A stretch of DNA of 64,000 nt from Flavobacterium sp. SM15 (GCF_022012335.1 NZ_JAKLTO010000001.1:62001-126000), one strand, 5' to 3'. Numbered from the stretch's first letter, positions 8,471-17,763 are shown. Program-made: numbers and translations. The notes: generated by a model from the letters alone, not told the origin.

Positions 8471-9175
8471 ATGAAGAAAGTATTTGTTTTAGCATTAATG
8501 CTTATTACCGTTAACAGCTTCGCGCAGAAAGGCCTTAGCATGTTTGCCAAAGACCCAATCATCAATTTGGAAAATTTTGACAAACAGCGCGTACACTGGG
8601 GGTATTTCCTAGGATTCAACTCCTACGATTTTAAATTCGACTACCATAATGTAGATAAAGACATAGAGGTACAAACCACAACAGGTTTTAACGTTGGACT
8701 GATTGGAAACTTACGTTTAATGGAATACTTGGATTTACGCTTCGAACCGGGTTTATATTACGCACAACGCAATCTTACCTACCCTAACATAACCGATGAA
8801 TTCGATCGATTAAGAGAAGTGAAATCAACTTATATCCATTTGCCATTATTGCTGAAGTTCTCCTCTAAACGCATTGGCAACGTTCGTCCTTATTTAGTAG
8901 GAGGTTATTCCTATTCAATGAACTTGGGAAGTAACGCCAACGCAAAAGACGACAACTACAACGAACGCTTTCGAATGAAAAAAATGACTGCTAATTACGA
9001 AGCCGGCTTTGGAATTGACCTGTATTTTGAATACTTCAAATTCTCACCCTCCATTCGCGGGGTTTTCGGAATTGGCGACGAATTAATCCGTGACAACAAC
9101 CCGAATAGCCCTTGGACCGGAAATGTAGCTTCAATGAAAACCAGAGCGATTCTCATCAACTTTGCCTTCCATTAA
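8471..9175 (+). CDS. porT: PorT/SprT-type outer membrane beta-barrel protein of the type IX secretion system
   Basis: The 234-residue product has a signal peptide (MKKVFVLALMLITVNSFAQ) and then alternating aromatic/polar strands typical of an eight-stranded outer-membrane barrel, ending in a terminal Phe-containing strand (RAILINFAFH). It resembles PorT of Porphyromonas and SprT of Flavobacterium johnsoniae, needed for type IX secretion and gliding. The identification rests on the RVHWGYFLGFNSYDFK start, overall length and the position directly after ubiE, the arrangement I recall for sprT. No other gliding gene lies in the window. The last four bases overlap the convergent RNA methyltransferase gene. 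Confidence 0.75.
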   Translation: MKKVFVLALMLITVNSFAQKGLSMFAKDPIINLENFDKQRVHWGYFLGFNSYDFKFDYHNVDKDIEVQTTTGFNVGLIGNLRLMEYLDLRFEPGLYYAQRNLTYPNITDEFDRLREVKSTYIHLPLLLKFSSKRIGNVRPYLVGGYSYSMNLGSNANAKDDNYNERFRMKKMTANYEAGFGIDLYFEYFKFSPSIRGVFGIGDELIRDNNPNSPWTGNVASMKTRAILINFAFH

Positions 9176-9900
9176 GAAGTTCTTCGGAATTCACTCAGAA
9201 TTATAGCCGTAGCCGTAGCTACATTTAAACTTTCGGTTTGCTGTAAATTACCAAAACGGGGTATTGCAATTCTGTTTGTGGATAATTTTTCAATTTCAGA
9301 AGAAATACCGTTTGCCTCATTACCCATAACGATTAAGGCATTTTCTGGAAGTTCCGATTTATAGATGTTTTCACCATCCATAAAAGTTCCGTAAACCGGT
9401 AATTTGGTCTTTTCAAGAAATTTATTCAAATCCGTATAAACCACATTTACCCTAGTAAGGGAACCCATAGTCGCCTGTACTACTTTGGGATTAAAAACAT
9501 CGACAGTTTCCAAAGAACAAACCACATGGTTAATTCCGAACCAATCGCACAAACGCAAAATAGTTCCCAAATTCCCCGGATCACGTATATCGTCTAAAGC
9601 AACAACAATCCCTTTTTGCTCAACAGGCAGTACTTCAGGAGTTTTAAATAATGCCAAACAATTGTTTGCCGTGGTAAGTGCGCTTATTTTTTTCAAATCG
9701 GAATCGGAAACCAGAGTTCGCTTTTCTTTAGGAACTTCTTCAAAAATAGTTTCGGTCACATACAAATGAAAAAGCTCAAAATTGGAGTGCAAAAGCTCTT
9801 GGATCACCTTAATTCCTTCGGCCAAAAACAGCCCGTGCAATTTTCGGTACTTTTTTTGCTGTAAACTCGTTATTAATTTTGTCTGGTTTTTACTAAGCAT
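9172..9900 (-). CDS. TrmH/SpoU family RNA 2'-O-methyltransferase
   Basis: This knotted SAM-dependent methyltransferase modifies a ribose 2'-OH in rRNA or tRNA. The 242 residues contain an N-terminal substrate-binding domain (KLHGLFLAEGIKVIQELL) and a SpoU catalytic domain with motif 1 DDIRDPGNLGTILR, motif 2 IVMGNEANGIS and motif 3 IPRFGNLQQTESLNVATA. In motif 3 the usual GxxxSLNVA is read as GNLQQTESLNVA. Which RNA it modifies cannot be told from sequence. The gene is convergent with porT, overlapping by four bases, and divergent from tamL. Confidence 0.9.
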   Translation of the reverse strand: MLSKNQTKLITSLQQKKYRKLHGLFLAEGIKVIQELLHSNFELFHLYVTETIFEEVPKEKRTLVSDSDLKKISALTTANNCLALFKTPEVLPVEQKGIVVALDDIRDPGNLGTILRLCDWFGINHVVCSLETVDVFNPKVVQATMGSLTRVNVVYTDLNKFLEKTKLPVYGTFMDGENIYKSELPENALIVMGNEANGISSEIEKLSTNRIAIPRFGNLQQTESLNVATATAIILSEFRRTS

Positions 9901-9914
9901 TTTCTAAAAAAACG

Positions 9915-9922
9915 TATTTTTG
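9915..9922 (+). promoter_or_regulatory. Putative -7 box of tamL
   Basis: TATTTTTG matches TAnnTTTG and lies 21 bases before the TTG start of tamL, implying a very short leader. No TTG is found at the expected -33 spacing. Confidence 0.4.
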
Positions 9923-9942
9923 ACCTACTTTTAGTATTCAAT

Positions 9943-12504
9943 TTGAAAAATAATTCATCAAAAATAGCACTATTATTTCTATTAGGTGCAATTTTATACT
10001 CCTGTTCGCTTGTAAAAAAGGTTCCGGAAGGGAAGCATCTGCTAAAAAAAGCAGACATCATGGTCAATGATAAAAAGAACGACGAGGAAATTCTCGTGAA
10101 TCAGTTGTATCAAAAACCCAACAGTACTCTTTTATTAGGATTCCCGCTTCGCCTGCACCTTTATAATATGGCGCGCAGAAACCCGGACTCCTCTTATCAT
10201 GTTTGGCTCGATCGCAAACCCAACCGCCACAAGAATTTAGCAGGTTTTCTCTCTGAAAAACAAGTACAGCGTTTAGGAAAATCGTTTTTTGTTTCCGGCT
10301 TCAGTAATTTTCTAAAAAAAACTGGAGAAGCTCCGGTAATCATTGACGAGAATAAAAACAAAAAAACAAAAAACCGCTTTTTAGCTTATTACTTTAACAA
10401 AGGATTTTTCCATACTAAAGTAACGCACAAAATAGATACTTTACCCAACAAACGAGGTAAAGTCACTTATTTTATCAATACCGGAAAACCTTTTATTGTA
10501 GACAGTATTTCAGCATCCATAGAAACTCCTGCACTGGATTCCTTATACCAAAGCAACAAAAACCTCTCACTTATAAAGTCAGGCAAACAATACGATTCCA
10601 AAGATTTTATAGACGAGAGAAAAAGAATTTCAACCTATTTCAGAAACAATGGTGCTTATCGTTTTCAGGAAACCAACATTTCTTATGACATCGATACTTT
10701 GAGCCGTAATTACAAAGCAAATGTTGATGTAATCATTAGCAATCAAACAGTTAAAAACGGTGATTCATTAACTACGGTTCCTTTCAAACTATACAAAATC
10801 AGTGAAGTAAACATCTTTACCGACAACACTTCAAGCAGAAACAAACAGAAAATCGCCGACAGCACGACTTACAATAATTTTAATTTATACAGTTCCGATA
10901 AATTAAATTACCGTCCAAAAGCGCTTACCGATGCCGTTTTTATTACTAAAGGAAGTAAATTTAGTGATTCCAGAAGATTACTGACTTCAAAAGCAATCAC
11001 TAACCTAAAGGTATTCAACTACCCTTCAATCGAATATGTTGAAGATAAGCGCGACAGCACCGGAACTTCTTTAATTACAAACATCTACCTGACCCAGCGT
11101 AAGAAATTTTTATTTAATGTTTCAGCCGATTTCATGCATTCCAACATACAGGATTTTGGTATCGCAGGAAGCATGTCGTTATCCATTCGTAATGTTTTCA
11201 GAGGAGCGGAAATCTTAGAGGTTTCCACCCGTGGAAATATTGGGTCTTCCTCAGAATTGGCCAATCCGAGTAATGTTTTCTTTAACATTTCCGAATACGG
11301 TGCCGATTTAAAACTTACTTTCCCCCGAATTTTCTTCCCACTGAAAACCGAACGTTTGATTCCTAAAATCATGTTCCCGAACACCATTGCGAGTTTCGGT
11401 ATTTCCCGCCAGCAAAATATCGGTCTGGATAAAGAGAATTTTACCGGAATGCTGAGTTATAACTGGTTCCCAAAGAAAAGCAATTCGGCACGATTTGACC
11501 TTTTCAACGTACAGTATGTTCGAAACCTAAACCCAAACAATTATTTTGGCGTTTATCATTCCTCTTACAACAACCTTAACGATTTAGCCCTGATTTACAA
11601 CACCAATCCTGCTTATCTGGATGCTTTAGGAAATTTAACCATTGCAGAAGGTGGTGCCAATTATTTCATCAATGATGTTCTAAGCGGCAATACGGTTTTA
11701 ACCCCGGAAACCAATGAATACAAAACCATCCGAAGCATTGAAGAGCGCAGAAAACGTTTAACAGAAAACAACCTTATTTTTGCCTCGAGCTATACCTTTA
11801 CCAAATCAACAAAAACAGATTTACTAGACAATACGTTCTCTATTTTCAAGACTAAAATAGAATCAGCCGGCAATGTTTTGTCTTTGCTTTCCAAAATCAA
11901 TAACGAATCGTTAAACCAAAACGGAAAGAAGACTTTTCTGGACGTAGAGTATTCCCAATATGTAAAAACCGAATTTGATTTCATTAAACACTGGGATTTA
12001 GGAAAACGCACGGTAATGGCCATGCGCGGATTTTTCGGAATCGCGATTCCTTATGGCAATTCAGACAATATTCCTTTCTCACGAAGTTATTTCGGAGGAG
12101 GCTCCAACGACAACCGGGCGTGGCAATCGTACGGCTTAGGACCGGGAAGCAGCGGCGGAATCAACGACTTTAACGAGGCCAACATGAAAATTGCCTTCAG
12201 CACCGAATACCGTTTCAACATTACCGGAAAATGGAACGGAGGTATTTTTGCAGACGTTGGGAATATCTGGAACGTATTTGATAACGTAACGGACGAGCGT
12301 TTTACTTTCAATGGATTTCAATCCCTTAAAGATCTGGCTTTAGGAACGGGAGCTGGTATTCGTTATGACTTTACGTTCTTTGTGGGCCGTTTGGATTTCG
12401 GCTTCAAGACCTATAATCCGGCTAATGAAGAAAACCGCAGATGGCTTAAAGACATGCGCTTTGACAAGTCGGTTATAAATATTGGAATTAATTATCCGTT
12501 CTAA
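9943..12504 (+). CDS. tamL: TamL: BamA/Omp85-family outer membrane lipoprotein
   Basis: This 853-residue protein starts with a lipoprotein signal peptide ending in LYSC, with the lipidated Cys at residue 21. POTRA-like repeats fill roughly residues 25-380. The C-terminal Omp85 barrel shows the usual features: SRSYFGGGSNDNRAWQ (a VRGF-like segment), GKWNGGIFADVGNIW, and LALGTGAGIRYDFTFFVGRLDFGFK. The final strand ends in NIGINYPF, with the terminal Phe needed by the BAM machinery. I recall TamL as a lipidated BamA paralogue required for outer-membrane homeostasis in Bacteroidota, often paired with a tamB gene, which is not visible here. Translation starts at TTG (9943), the only start that keeps the signal peptide. 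Confidence 0.85.
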   Translation: MKNNSSKIALLFLLGAILYSCSLVKKVPEGKHLLKKADIMVNDKKNDEEILVNQLYQKPNSTLLLGFPLRLHLYNMARRNPDSSYHVWLDRKPNRHKNLAGFLSEKQVQRLGKSFFVSGFSNFLKKTGEAPVIIDENKNKKTKNRFLAYYFNKGFFHTKVTHKIDTLPNKRGKVTYFINTGKPFIVDSISASIETPALDSLYQSNKNLSLIKSGKQYDSKDFIDERKRISTYFRNNGAYRFQETNISYDIDTLSRNYKANVDVIISNQTVKNGDSLTTVPFKLYKISEVNIFTDNTSSRNKQKIADSTTYNNFNLYSSDKLNYRPKALTDAVFITKGSKFSDSRRLLTSKAITNLKVFNYPSIEYVEDKRDSTGTSLITNIYLTQRKKFLFNVSADFMHSNIQDFGIAGSMSLSIRNVFRGAEILEVSTRGNIGSSSELANPSNVFFNISEYGADLKLTFPRIFFPLKTERLIPKIMFPNTIASFGISRQQNIGLDKENFTGMLSYNWFPKKSNSARFDLFNVQYVRNLNPNNYFGVYHSSYNNLNDLALIYNTNPAYLDALGNLTIAEGGANYFINDVLSGNTVLTPETNEYKTIRSIEERRKRLTENNLIFASSYTFTKSTKTDLLDNTFSIFKTKIESAGNVLSLLSKINNESLNQNGKKTFLDVEYSQYVKTEFDFIKHWDLGKRTVMAMRGFFGIAIPYGNSDNIPFSRSYFGGGSNDNRAWQSYGLGPGSSGGINDFNEANMKIAFSTEYRFNITGKWNGGIFADVGNIWNVFDNVTDERFTFNGFQSLKDLALGTGAGIRYDFTFFVGRLDFGFKTYNPANEENRRWLKDMRFDKSVINIGINYPF

Positions 12505-12517
12505 ATTCAGAAATTAT

Positions 12518-12525
12518 TATTTTTG
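12518..12525 (+). promoter_or_regulatory. Putative -7 box of fructose-bisphosphate aldolase gene
   Basis: TATTTTTG matches the TAnnTTTG consensus 23 bases before the ATG at 12549. No well-placed TTG is found upstream. Confidence 0.45.
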
Positions 12526-12548
12526 TCAACTATAAAAAATTCAACACA

Positions 12549-13616
12549 ATGGCTCATAATATTAAACCCGGAGTTGCTACCGGAGATCAGGTTCAGGAAA
12601 TTTTCAGATATGCTAAGGAAAAAGGCTTTGCATTACCCGCTGTAAACGTTACAGGATCTAGCACTATTAATGGTGTTTTAGAAACTGCAGCCAAATTAAA
12701 AGCACCGGTAATCATCCAATTTTCTAACGGAGGTGCTTCCTTCAACGCTGGAAAAGGGCTTTCCAACGACGGTCAAAAATCAGCAATATTAGGAGCAGTA
12801 GCTGGAGCCAAACACATACACACTTTAGCGGAAGCTTATGGAGCTACAGTTATCCTTCATACTGACCATTGTGCAAAAAACCTTTTACCTTGGATTGACG
12901 GATTGTTAGACGCGAGCGAAGAGCATTTCAAACAAACCGGAAAACCTTTGTACAGCTCACACATGATTGACCTTTCGGAAGAACCGATCCAGGAAAACAT
13001 CGAAATCTCTAAAAAATATTTAGAGCGCATGAGCAAAATGGGTATGACTTTAGAAATCGAGCTTGGAATTACCGGTGGTGAAGAAGACGGAGTAGACAAT
13101 TCTGATGTAGACAGCTCTAAATTATACACTCAACCCGAAGAAGTGGCTTATGCCTACGAAGAACTGATGAAAGTAAGCCCGCGTTTTACAGTGGCCGCAG
13201 CTTTTGGAAATGTTCACGGAGTGTACAAACCAGGAAATGTAAAATTAACTCCGAAAATCCTGAAAAATTCTCAAGAATATGTTCAGCAGAAATTCGGAAC
13301 TGAAAACAATCCGGTAGACTTTGTATTCCACGGAGGTTCTGGTTCAACTTTAGAAGAAATTCGTGAAGCGATATCCTATGGTGTCATTAAAATGAACATC
13401 GACACAGATTTACAATTCGCCTTTACCGAAGGTGTTCGTGATTATGTAACCGATAAAATCGAGTACTTAAAAACACAAATCGGTAATCCGGAAGGGGATG
13501 ATGTTCCGAACAAGAAACATTATGATCCAAGAAAATGGGTTCGTGAAGGCGAACTGACTTTCAACAAACGCTTAGAACAGGCTTTTGCCGATTTAAATAA
13601 CGTTAACACACTTTAA
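12549..13616 (+). CDS. fbaA: Class II fructose-bisphosphate aldolase
   Basis: This zinc-dependent aldolase interconverts fructose-1,6-bisphosphate with dihydroxyacetone phosphate and glyceraldehyde-3-phosphate. At 355 residues it belongs to the longer class IIA (E. coli/yeast-like) form. Key features are the LPAVNVTGSSTINGVLETA start, the zinc-binding ILHTDHCAKN, the catalytic ELGITGGEEDGVDN loop, zinc-ligand His residues in FGNVHGVYKPG and VFHGGSGS, and the phosphate-binding IKMNIDTDLQFA. It acts in cytoplasmic glycolysis and gluconeogenesis. accD lies 80 bases downstream, separated by a repeat-like spacer. Confidence 0.96.
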   Translation: MAHNIKPGVATGDQVQEIFRYAKEKGFALPAVNVTGSSTINGVLETAAKLKAPVIIQFSNGGASFNAGKGLSNDGQKSAILGAVAGAKHIHTLAEAYGATVILHTDHCAKNLLPWIDGLLDASEEHFKQTGKPLYSSHMIDLSEEPIQENIEISKKYLERMSKMGMTLEIELGITGGEEDGVDNSDVDSSKLYTQPEEVAYAYEELMKVSPRFTVAAAFGNVHGVYKPGNVKLTPKILKNSQEYVQQKFGTENNPVDFVFHGGSGSTLEEIREAISYGVIKMNIDTDLQFAFTEGVRDYVTDKIEYLKTQIGNPEGDDVPNKKHYDPRKWVREGELTFNKRLEQAFADLNNVNTL

Positions 13617-13693
13617 AATTATGAGTTATGAATTATGAATTATACGCTCAGGTCTGTAACTCATAACTTATAACTTTAACTCATAACTGAAAC
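13617..13693. repeat. TAACTCATAACT-type repeat spacer between fbaA and accD
   Basis: The spacer consists of repeated words on both strands: ATGAGTTATGAATTATGAATTAT on the left, and TAACTCATAACTTATAACTTTAACTCATAACT on the right, around ACGCTCAGGTCTG. The two halves are roughly reverse complements and could form a long hairpin. Such ATGAGTTATGAATTATG strings recur between Flavobacterium genes. The function is unknown. Confidence 0.6.
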
Positions 13694-13696
13694 ATT

Positions 13697-14551
13697 ATGG
13701 CTTGGTTTAAAAGAACAGAAAAAGGAATTCAAACCGCAACGGAAGACAAAAAAGACGTTCCTAAAGGGCTATGGTACAAATCGCCAACAGGGAAAATTGT
13801 AGATGCAGAGGAATTGGCAAGAAACCTTTGGGTAAGCCCTGAAGATGGTTTTCACGTTCGTATCGGAAGTAAAGAATATTTTGAGATTTTATTCGACAAC
13901 AATGAGTTTAAAGAATTGGACGCTAACATTACCTCCAAAGATTCCTTAAAATTTGTAGATACCAAAAAATACAGCGACCGTTTAAAAGAAGCGATGGATA
14001 AAACCAAACTCAAGGATGCAGTTCGTACCGGAGTTGGAAAATCCAAAGGAAGAGATTTAGTGGTTTGTTGTATGGATTTTGCTTTCATCGGCGGATCAAT
14101 GGGTGCGGTTGTTGGTGAGAAAATTGCCCGCGGTATTGACCATTCCATCAAAAACAACATTCCTTTTGTAATGATTTCCAAATCGGGAGGAGCTCGTATG
14201 ATGGAAGCCGCGATGTCACTAATGCAGTTAGCAAAAACTTCGGCAAAACTGGCACAATTAGCCGAAGCTAAAATCCCTTACATTTCTTTATGTACGGATC
14301 CAACAACTGGAGGAACAACTGCTTCTTATGCGATGTTAGGAGATATTAACATTGGTGAACCGGGAGCATTGATCGGATTTGCCGGACCACGTGTAGTAAA
14401 AGACACAACCGGAAAAGATCTACCGGAAGGGTTCCAAACTTCAGAATTTTTATTAGATCACGGTTTCTTGGATTTCATTACCCCGAGAAAAGAACTGAAA
14501 GACAAAATCAATTTGTATTTGGATTTGATTCTGAATCAGGATATTCGATAA
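13697..14551 (+). CDS. accD: Acetyl-CoA carboxylase carboxyltransferase subunit beta, without zinc-ribbon cysteines
   Basis: With AccA, this subunit transfers the carboxyl group from carboxybiotin to acetyl-CoA, giving malonyl-CoA for fatty acid synthesis. The 284-residue length and the crotonase-like core are typical: [56 protein letters not shown] and [22 protein letters not shown]. The usual N-terminal zinc ribbon with four Cys (CxxC...CxxC) is replaced by [20 protein letters not shown] followed by VSPEDGF, so no metal ligand remains. From memory, other Flavobacterium AccD proteins look the same, so this is probably a lineage trait rather than damage. A terminator follows. Confidence 0.94.
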   Translation: MAWFKRTEKGIQTATEDKKDVPKGLWYKSPTGKIVDAEELARNLWVSPEDGFHVRIGSKEYFEILFDNNEFKELDANITSKDSLKFVDTKKYSDRLKEAMDKTKLKDAVRTGVGKSKGRDLVVCCMDFAFIGGSMGAVVGEKIARGIDHSIKNNIPFVMISKSGGARMMEAAMSLMQLAKTSAKLAQLAEAKIPYISLCTDPTTGGTTASYAMLGDINIGEPGALIGFAGPRVVKDTTGKDLPEGFQTSEFLLDHGFLDFITPRKELKDKINLYLDLILNQDIR

Positions 14552-14553
14552 AT

Positions 14554-14586
14554 AAAAATCCCGCTTACTAGAGCGGGATTTTTTTA
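14554..14586 (+). terminator. Intrinsic terminator of accD
   Basis: ATCCCGCT and AGCGGGAT form an 8-bp stem with a 6-base loop, flanked by an A-run and followed by seven T residues. It probably works in both directions. Confidence 0.9.
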
Positions 14587-14645
14587 TACAATCAAGTCAG
14601 TAAAAACCCGTAGATAATTTCGTTTATAAAACTCTTTGAAAAAAA

Positions 14646-15911
14646 TCACATTCCACTACGGATCGCCTCAACCGGATCTAATTTTGAAGCAGATATAGCA
14701 GGCACAATTCCAGAAATTAACCCGATGAAGGCTGCCAGTGAGGTTCCGATAACAATGTTCCAGAAACCAAGCACAAACTCAAAATCAAGGGCTTTGGACA
14801 ATCCGATGGCAATTAGCCAAACCAGTAACATTCCAACAATCCCTCCAATTACAGAAAGAATAATAGCTTCAAACAAAAATTGAAAAAGGATAAAACGATT
14901 TTTGGCTCCTAACGCTTTTTGGATTCCGATCAAGTTTGTTCGTTCTTTTACCGATACGAACATAATGTTAGCAATTCCAAAACCACCTACTAAAAGTGAA
15001 AACCCGCTGATGATCCAGCCTACCATATTCATTTGACCCACGATACTGTCGATCATTTCGGTAAATCCGGACAGAACGTTGATAAAGAAATTATCAGGCT
15101 CGCTGGTTTTTAATCCTCTGAAATTACGCAACTTATAGGTTAATTCGCCTTTAAACTCGTCGATATCGGTTCCTTTTTCTGGTTTTAATTCGATTACCGG
15201 TGTTAAGGCGTCGTTATTATCTCCAAAAATCCTTCTGAAATTATTACTTGGGATATATGCTCGGGTATCATTACTTCCGAAAATCGACTCCCCTTGTTTT
15301 TTCATTATTCCCACCACATTGTAGCGTTGTCCGTACAAACGCACATCTTTCCCGATTGGATTCATGTCTCCGAAAAGCGTATTGGCCACTTCACTTCCCA
15401 AAACAATTACCCCTAATCCAGCATTGGATTCTGCTTCGGAGAAAAAACGACCTTCCCCTACTTTCACATCATCAATAACTTCAATCTCATTAGTGGACGG
15501 AACTATCTCAATGGCACTCGCAGTCTGTTTTTCAAATTTGATGTTTTCCCTTTTGGTGAAATACGCAAATGAACTTTTGTCCAGATTGGTCATCGAACGG
15601 CGCAAATGCAAGTATTCTTCATAGGTAACGTTGGGAAACTGACCTACTTTCCAATCGGGAATATCAGTAGGACCAAAAGAGTATTTGAAAAGATAAATCG
15701 TGTTTTTGTCCAGTCCGCTCAAATCGCTTTTAATTTTTCGGTCCATGGAATCTACCGCGGTCAATACTGCAATAATGGAAAAAATCCCGATGGTTACCCC
15801 CAACAACGACAACAAAGTACGCAACTTATTATTACGTAAAGCATTAAGTGCAAAACTCAAACTTTCTTTTAGAAGTCGAACATACAATAAAGTGGTATTT
15901 TGTTGGCTCAT
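14646..15911 (-). CDS. ABC transporter permease, MacB/FtsX type
   Basis: This 421-residue permease has the MacB layout. There is an N-terminal transmembrane helix in NKLRTLLSLLGVTIGIFSIIAVLTAV, a large periplasmic MacB_PCD domain (about residues 60-285), and three C-terminal helices of the FtsX domain, including IISGFSLLVGGFGIANIMFVSV and the ERTNLIGIQKALGA coupling helix. Proteins of this type work with an ABC ATPase and often an adaptor to export or act mechanically on substrates across the envelope. No ATPase gene is next to it, so its partner must be encoded elsewhere. The ATG at 15911 is preferred to the TTG 39 bases upstream. The substrate is unknown. Confidence 0.85.
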   Translation of the reverse strand: MSQQNTTLLYVRLLKESLSFALNALRNNKLRTLLSLLGVTIGIFSIIAVLTAVDSMDRKIKSDLSGLDKNTIYLFKYSFGPTDIPDWKVGQFPNVTYEEYLHLRRSMTNLDKSSFAYFTKRENIKFEKQTASAIEIVPSTNEIEVIDDVKVGEGRFFSEAESNAGLGVIVLGSEVANTLFGDMNPIGKDVRLYGQRYNVVGIMKKQGESIFGSNDTRAYIPSNNFRRIFGDNNDALTPVIELKPEKGTDIDEFKGELTYKLRNFRGLKTSEPDNFFINVLSGFTEMIDSIVGQMNMVGWIISGFSLLVGGFGIANIMFVSVKERTNLIGIQKALGAKNRFILFQFLFEAIILSVIGGIVGMLLVWLIAIGLSKALDFEFVLGFWNIVIGTSLAAFIGLISGIVPAISASKLDPVEAIRSGM

Positions 15912-15998
15912 TTGAATTCTCTTTAATGTTAGCGGATAAGCTTTGAACAATAAGTGTGAAAAATACTCAAAAAGTTACAGAAATTCAAGACAAATATT

Positions 15999-16068
15999 CC
16001 CTTAGCCCCGATTGCACTGTTAGCTCTGCAACGCAGTGGAAGACTATAAGAAAAAGCGGGAATAGGGT
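15999..16068 (+). repeat. Structured Flavobacterium-type intergenic element (TAGCCCCGAT...GCGGGAAT)
   Basis: The sequence runs TTAGCCCCGATTGCACTG, a short variable part, CAGTGG, then AAAAAGCGGGAATAGGG. Complementary pairs GCACTG/CAGTGG and CCCCG/CGGGA give a two-level hairpin. It is the same element as the minus-strand copy at 47761-47872 and resembles a repeat I recall from many Flavobacterium intergenic regions. It may correspond to the Flavo-1 RNA motif, but I could not check this. Here it lies upstream of the purH promoter. Confidence 0.6.
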
Positions 16069-16127
16069 ATCCAAAAATGCCTAAGCCATTTGCTCCAAAA
16101 AAACTCTAAAAACTATGTTATAATGAT

Positions 16128-16158
16128 TTGATTGTTAAGCCTACAATAACTACTTTTG
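16128..16158 (+). promoter_or_regulatory. Promoter of purH
   Basis: TTG (16128-16130), a 20-base spacer and TACTTTTG (16151-16158) match the Bacteroidota primary sigma factor consensus TTG-N19..20-TAnnTTTG. Transcription should begin near 16164, 18 bases before the ATG at 16182, which rules out the longer TTG-initiated frame. Confidence 0.7.
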
Positions 16159-16181
16159 CACCTCAAAAAAACAACAACACA

Positions 16182-17708
16182 ATGAACACTGCAAAAACCA
16201 TTCAATCGGCCCTGATTTCGGTCTTCGACAAAGACGGATTAGAGCCCATCGTAAAAAAATTACACCAGCACAACGTAACGATTTATTCTACCGGAGGAAC
16301 TGAAGAATTCATCAAAAGTTTCGGAATTCCTGTTGTGGCTGTGGAAGACGTAACTTCCTATCCTTCAATACTTGGCGGACGCGTAAAAACCCTTCACCCA
16401 AAAATTTTTGGTGGAATCTTAAACCGTCAGGACCATGCAGGCGATGTGGCGCAAATGGAAGAATTCCAAATCCCGCAGATTGACTTAGTGATTGTAGATT
16501 TATATCCTTTTGAAAAAACAGTAGCATCCGGAGCGAGTGAGGCTGATATTATTGAGAAAATTGATATCGGTGGAATTTCTTTGATCCGTGCTGCTGCTAA
16601 AAATTTTAAAGACACAGTTATCGTTCCATCGGTGAATGAGTATGCTCTTTTCCTTGAGATGATTACTAATGGAAACGGAGCTACTACTTTGGAAGAGCGA
16701 AAACTTTTGGCGACCAAAGCATTTCATGTTTCTTCACACTATGACGGAGCAATTTTCAATTATTTCAATACCGACGAAACCGTTTACAAAGCTAGTATTG
16801 CAGATGGGCAAGTGTTACGTTACGGAGAAAACCCGCACCAAAAAGGGTTTTTCTTTGGGGATTTCGACAAAATGTTTACCAAATTACACGGTAAAGAATT
16901 ATCATACAATAACTTATTAGACGTTGATGCAGCTGTAAACCTAATCAATGAGTTTAAAGGCGCTAACCCAACGTTTGCGATTTTAAAACACAATAATGCT
17001 TGTGGATTTGCAACGAGAAACACGGTTAAAGAAGCATATTTGGATGCTTTGGCCGGAGACCCGACTTCAGCTTTCGGAGGCGTTTTGATCTCGAATGCTA
17101 AAATTGACGAGACTGCTGCGGAAGAAATCAACAAGTTATTCTGTGAGGTAGTAATCGCTCCTGCGTACGATGAAAAAGCCATTGCAATTTTAGAAGAAAA
17201 GAAAAACCGCATCCTCCTGATTCAGAATGAGGTGGAATTACCTACAAAACAAGTACGTACTTGTCTTAACGGATTGTTAATTCAGGAAAAAGACAATATT
17301 ACAGACAATAAAGAGCATTTAAAAGTCGTTACCACTACAGCTCCGACAGCTCAGGAAGTGGAAGACTTATTGTTTGCCTCGAAAATCTGTAAACACACCA
17401 AATCCAACACGATTGTTTTTGCGAAAAACGGACAGCTTTGTGCTTCAGGAACAGGACAAACCTCTCGTGTAGATGCATTGCGCCAAGCGGTAGAAAAAGC
17501 AAAATCGTTCGGATTTGATTTAAACGGAGCCGTAATGGCGAGTGACGCTTTCTTCCCTTTCCCGGATTGTGTGGAGTTAGCAAAACAAGCAGGAATCACA
17601 GCGGTTATTCAACCCGGAGGTTCCATTAAAGACGAATTGAGTATCAACTATTGCAACGAAAATAAAGTTTCGATGGTATTTACGGGAATTCGTCATTTTA
17701 AACATTAA
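16182..17708 (+). CDS. purH: Bifunctional AICAR transformylase / IMP cyclohydrolase
   Basis: This enzyme catalyses the last two steps of de novo purine synthesis: formylation of AICAR by 10-formyl-tetrahydrofolate, then ring closure to IMP. The 508 residues split into an N-terminal IMP cyclohydrolase (ALISVFDKDGLEPIVKKL, STGGTEEFI, LGGRVKTLHPKIFGGIL) and a C-terminal transformylase (LRYGENPHQKGFFFG, the KHNNACGFA motif with the catalytic Lys-His, and ASDAFFPFPDCVELA). The ATG at 16182 is set by the promoter that lies inside the longer frame. mreB follows 55 bases downstream but has its own -7 box. Confidence 0.96.
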   Translation: MNTAKTIQSALISVFDKDGLEPIVKKLHQHNVTIYSTGGTEEFIKSFGIPVVAVEDVTSYPSILGGRVKTLHPKIFGGILNRQDHAGDVAQMEEFQIPQIDLVIVDLYPFEKTVASGASEADIIEKIDIGGISLIRAAAKNFKDTVIVPSVNEYALFLEMITNGNGATTLEERKLLATKAFHVSSHYDGAIFNYFNTDETVYKASIADGQVLRYGENPHQKGFFFGDFDKMFTKLHGKELSYNNLLDVDAAVNLINEFKGANPTFAILKHNNACGFATRNTVKEAYLDALAGDPTSAFGGVLISNAKIDETAAEEINKLFCEVVIAPAYDEKAIAILEEKKNRILLIQNEVELPTKQVRTCLNGLLIQEKDNITDNKEHLKVVTTTAPTAQEVEDLLFASKICKHTKSNTIVFAKNGQLCASGTGQTSRVDALRQAVEKAKSFGFDLNGAVMASDAFFPFPDCVELAKQAGITAVIQPGGSIKDELSINYCNENKVSMVFTGIRHFKH

Positions 17709-17714
17709 TTTTAT

Positions 17715-17722
17715 TACTTTTG
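17715..17722 (+). promoter_or_regulatory. Putative -7 box of the mre operon
   Basis: TACTTTTG matches TAnnTTTG and lies just after the purH stop, 42 bases before the mreB ATG. No TTG is found at the -33 position. Confidence 0.5.
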
Positions 17723-17763
17723 TAAGCTAATTATTTATAAACGAATTAACCCCTTTGTAAGGT

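Noticed and set aside
15951..16127. Purine riboswitch upstream of purH
   Set aside because: The region holds the TAGCCCCGAT-type element, which lies before the promoter. I see no purine-aptamer core, and the predicted leader is only about 18 bases.
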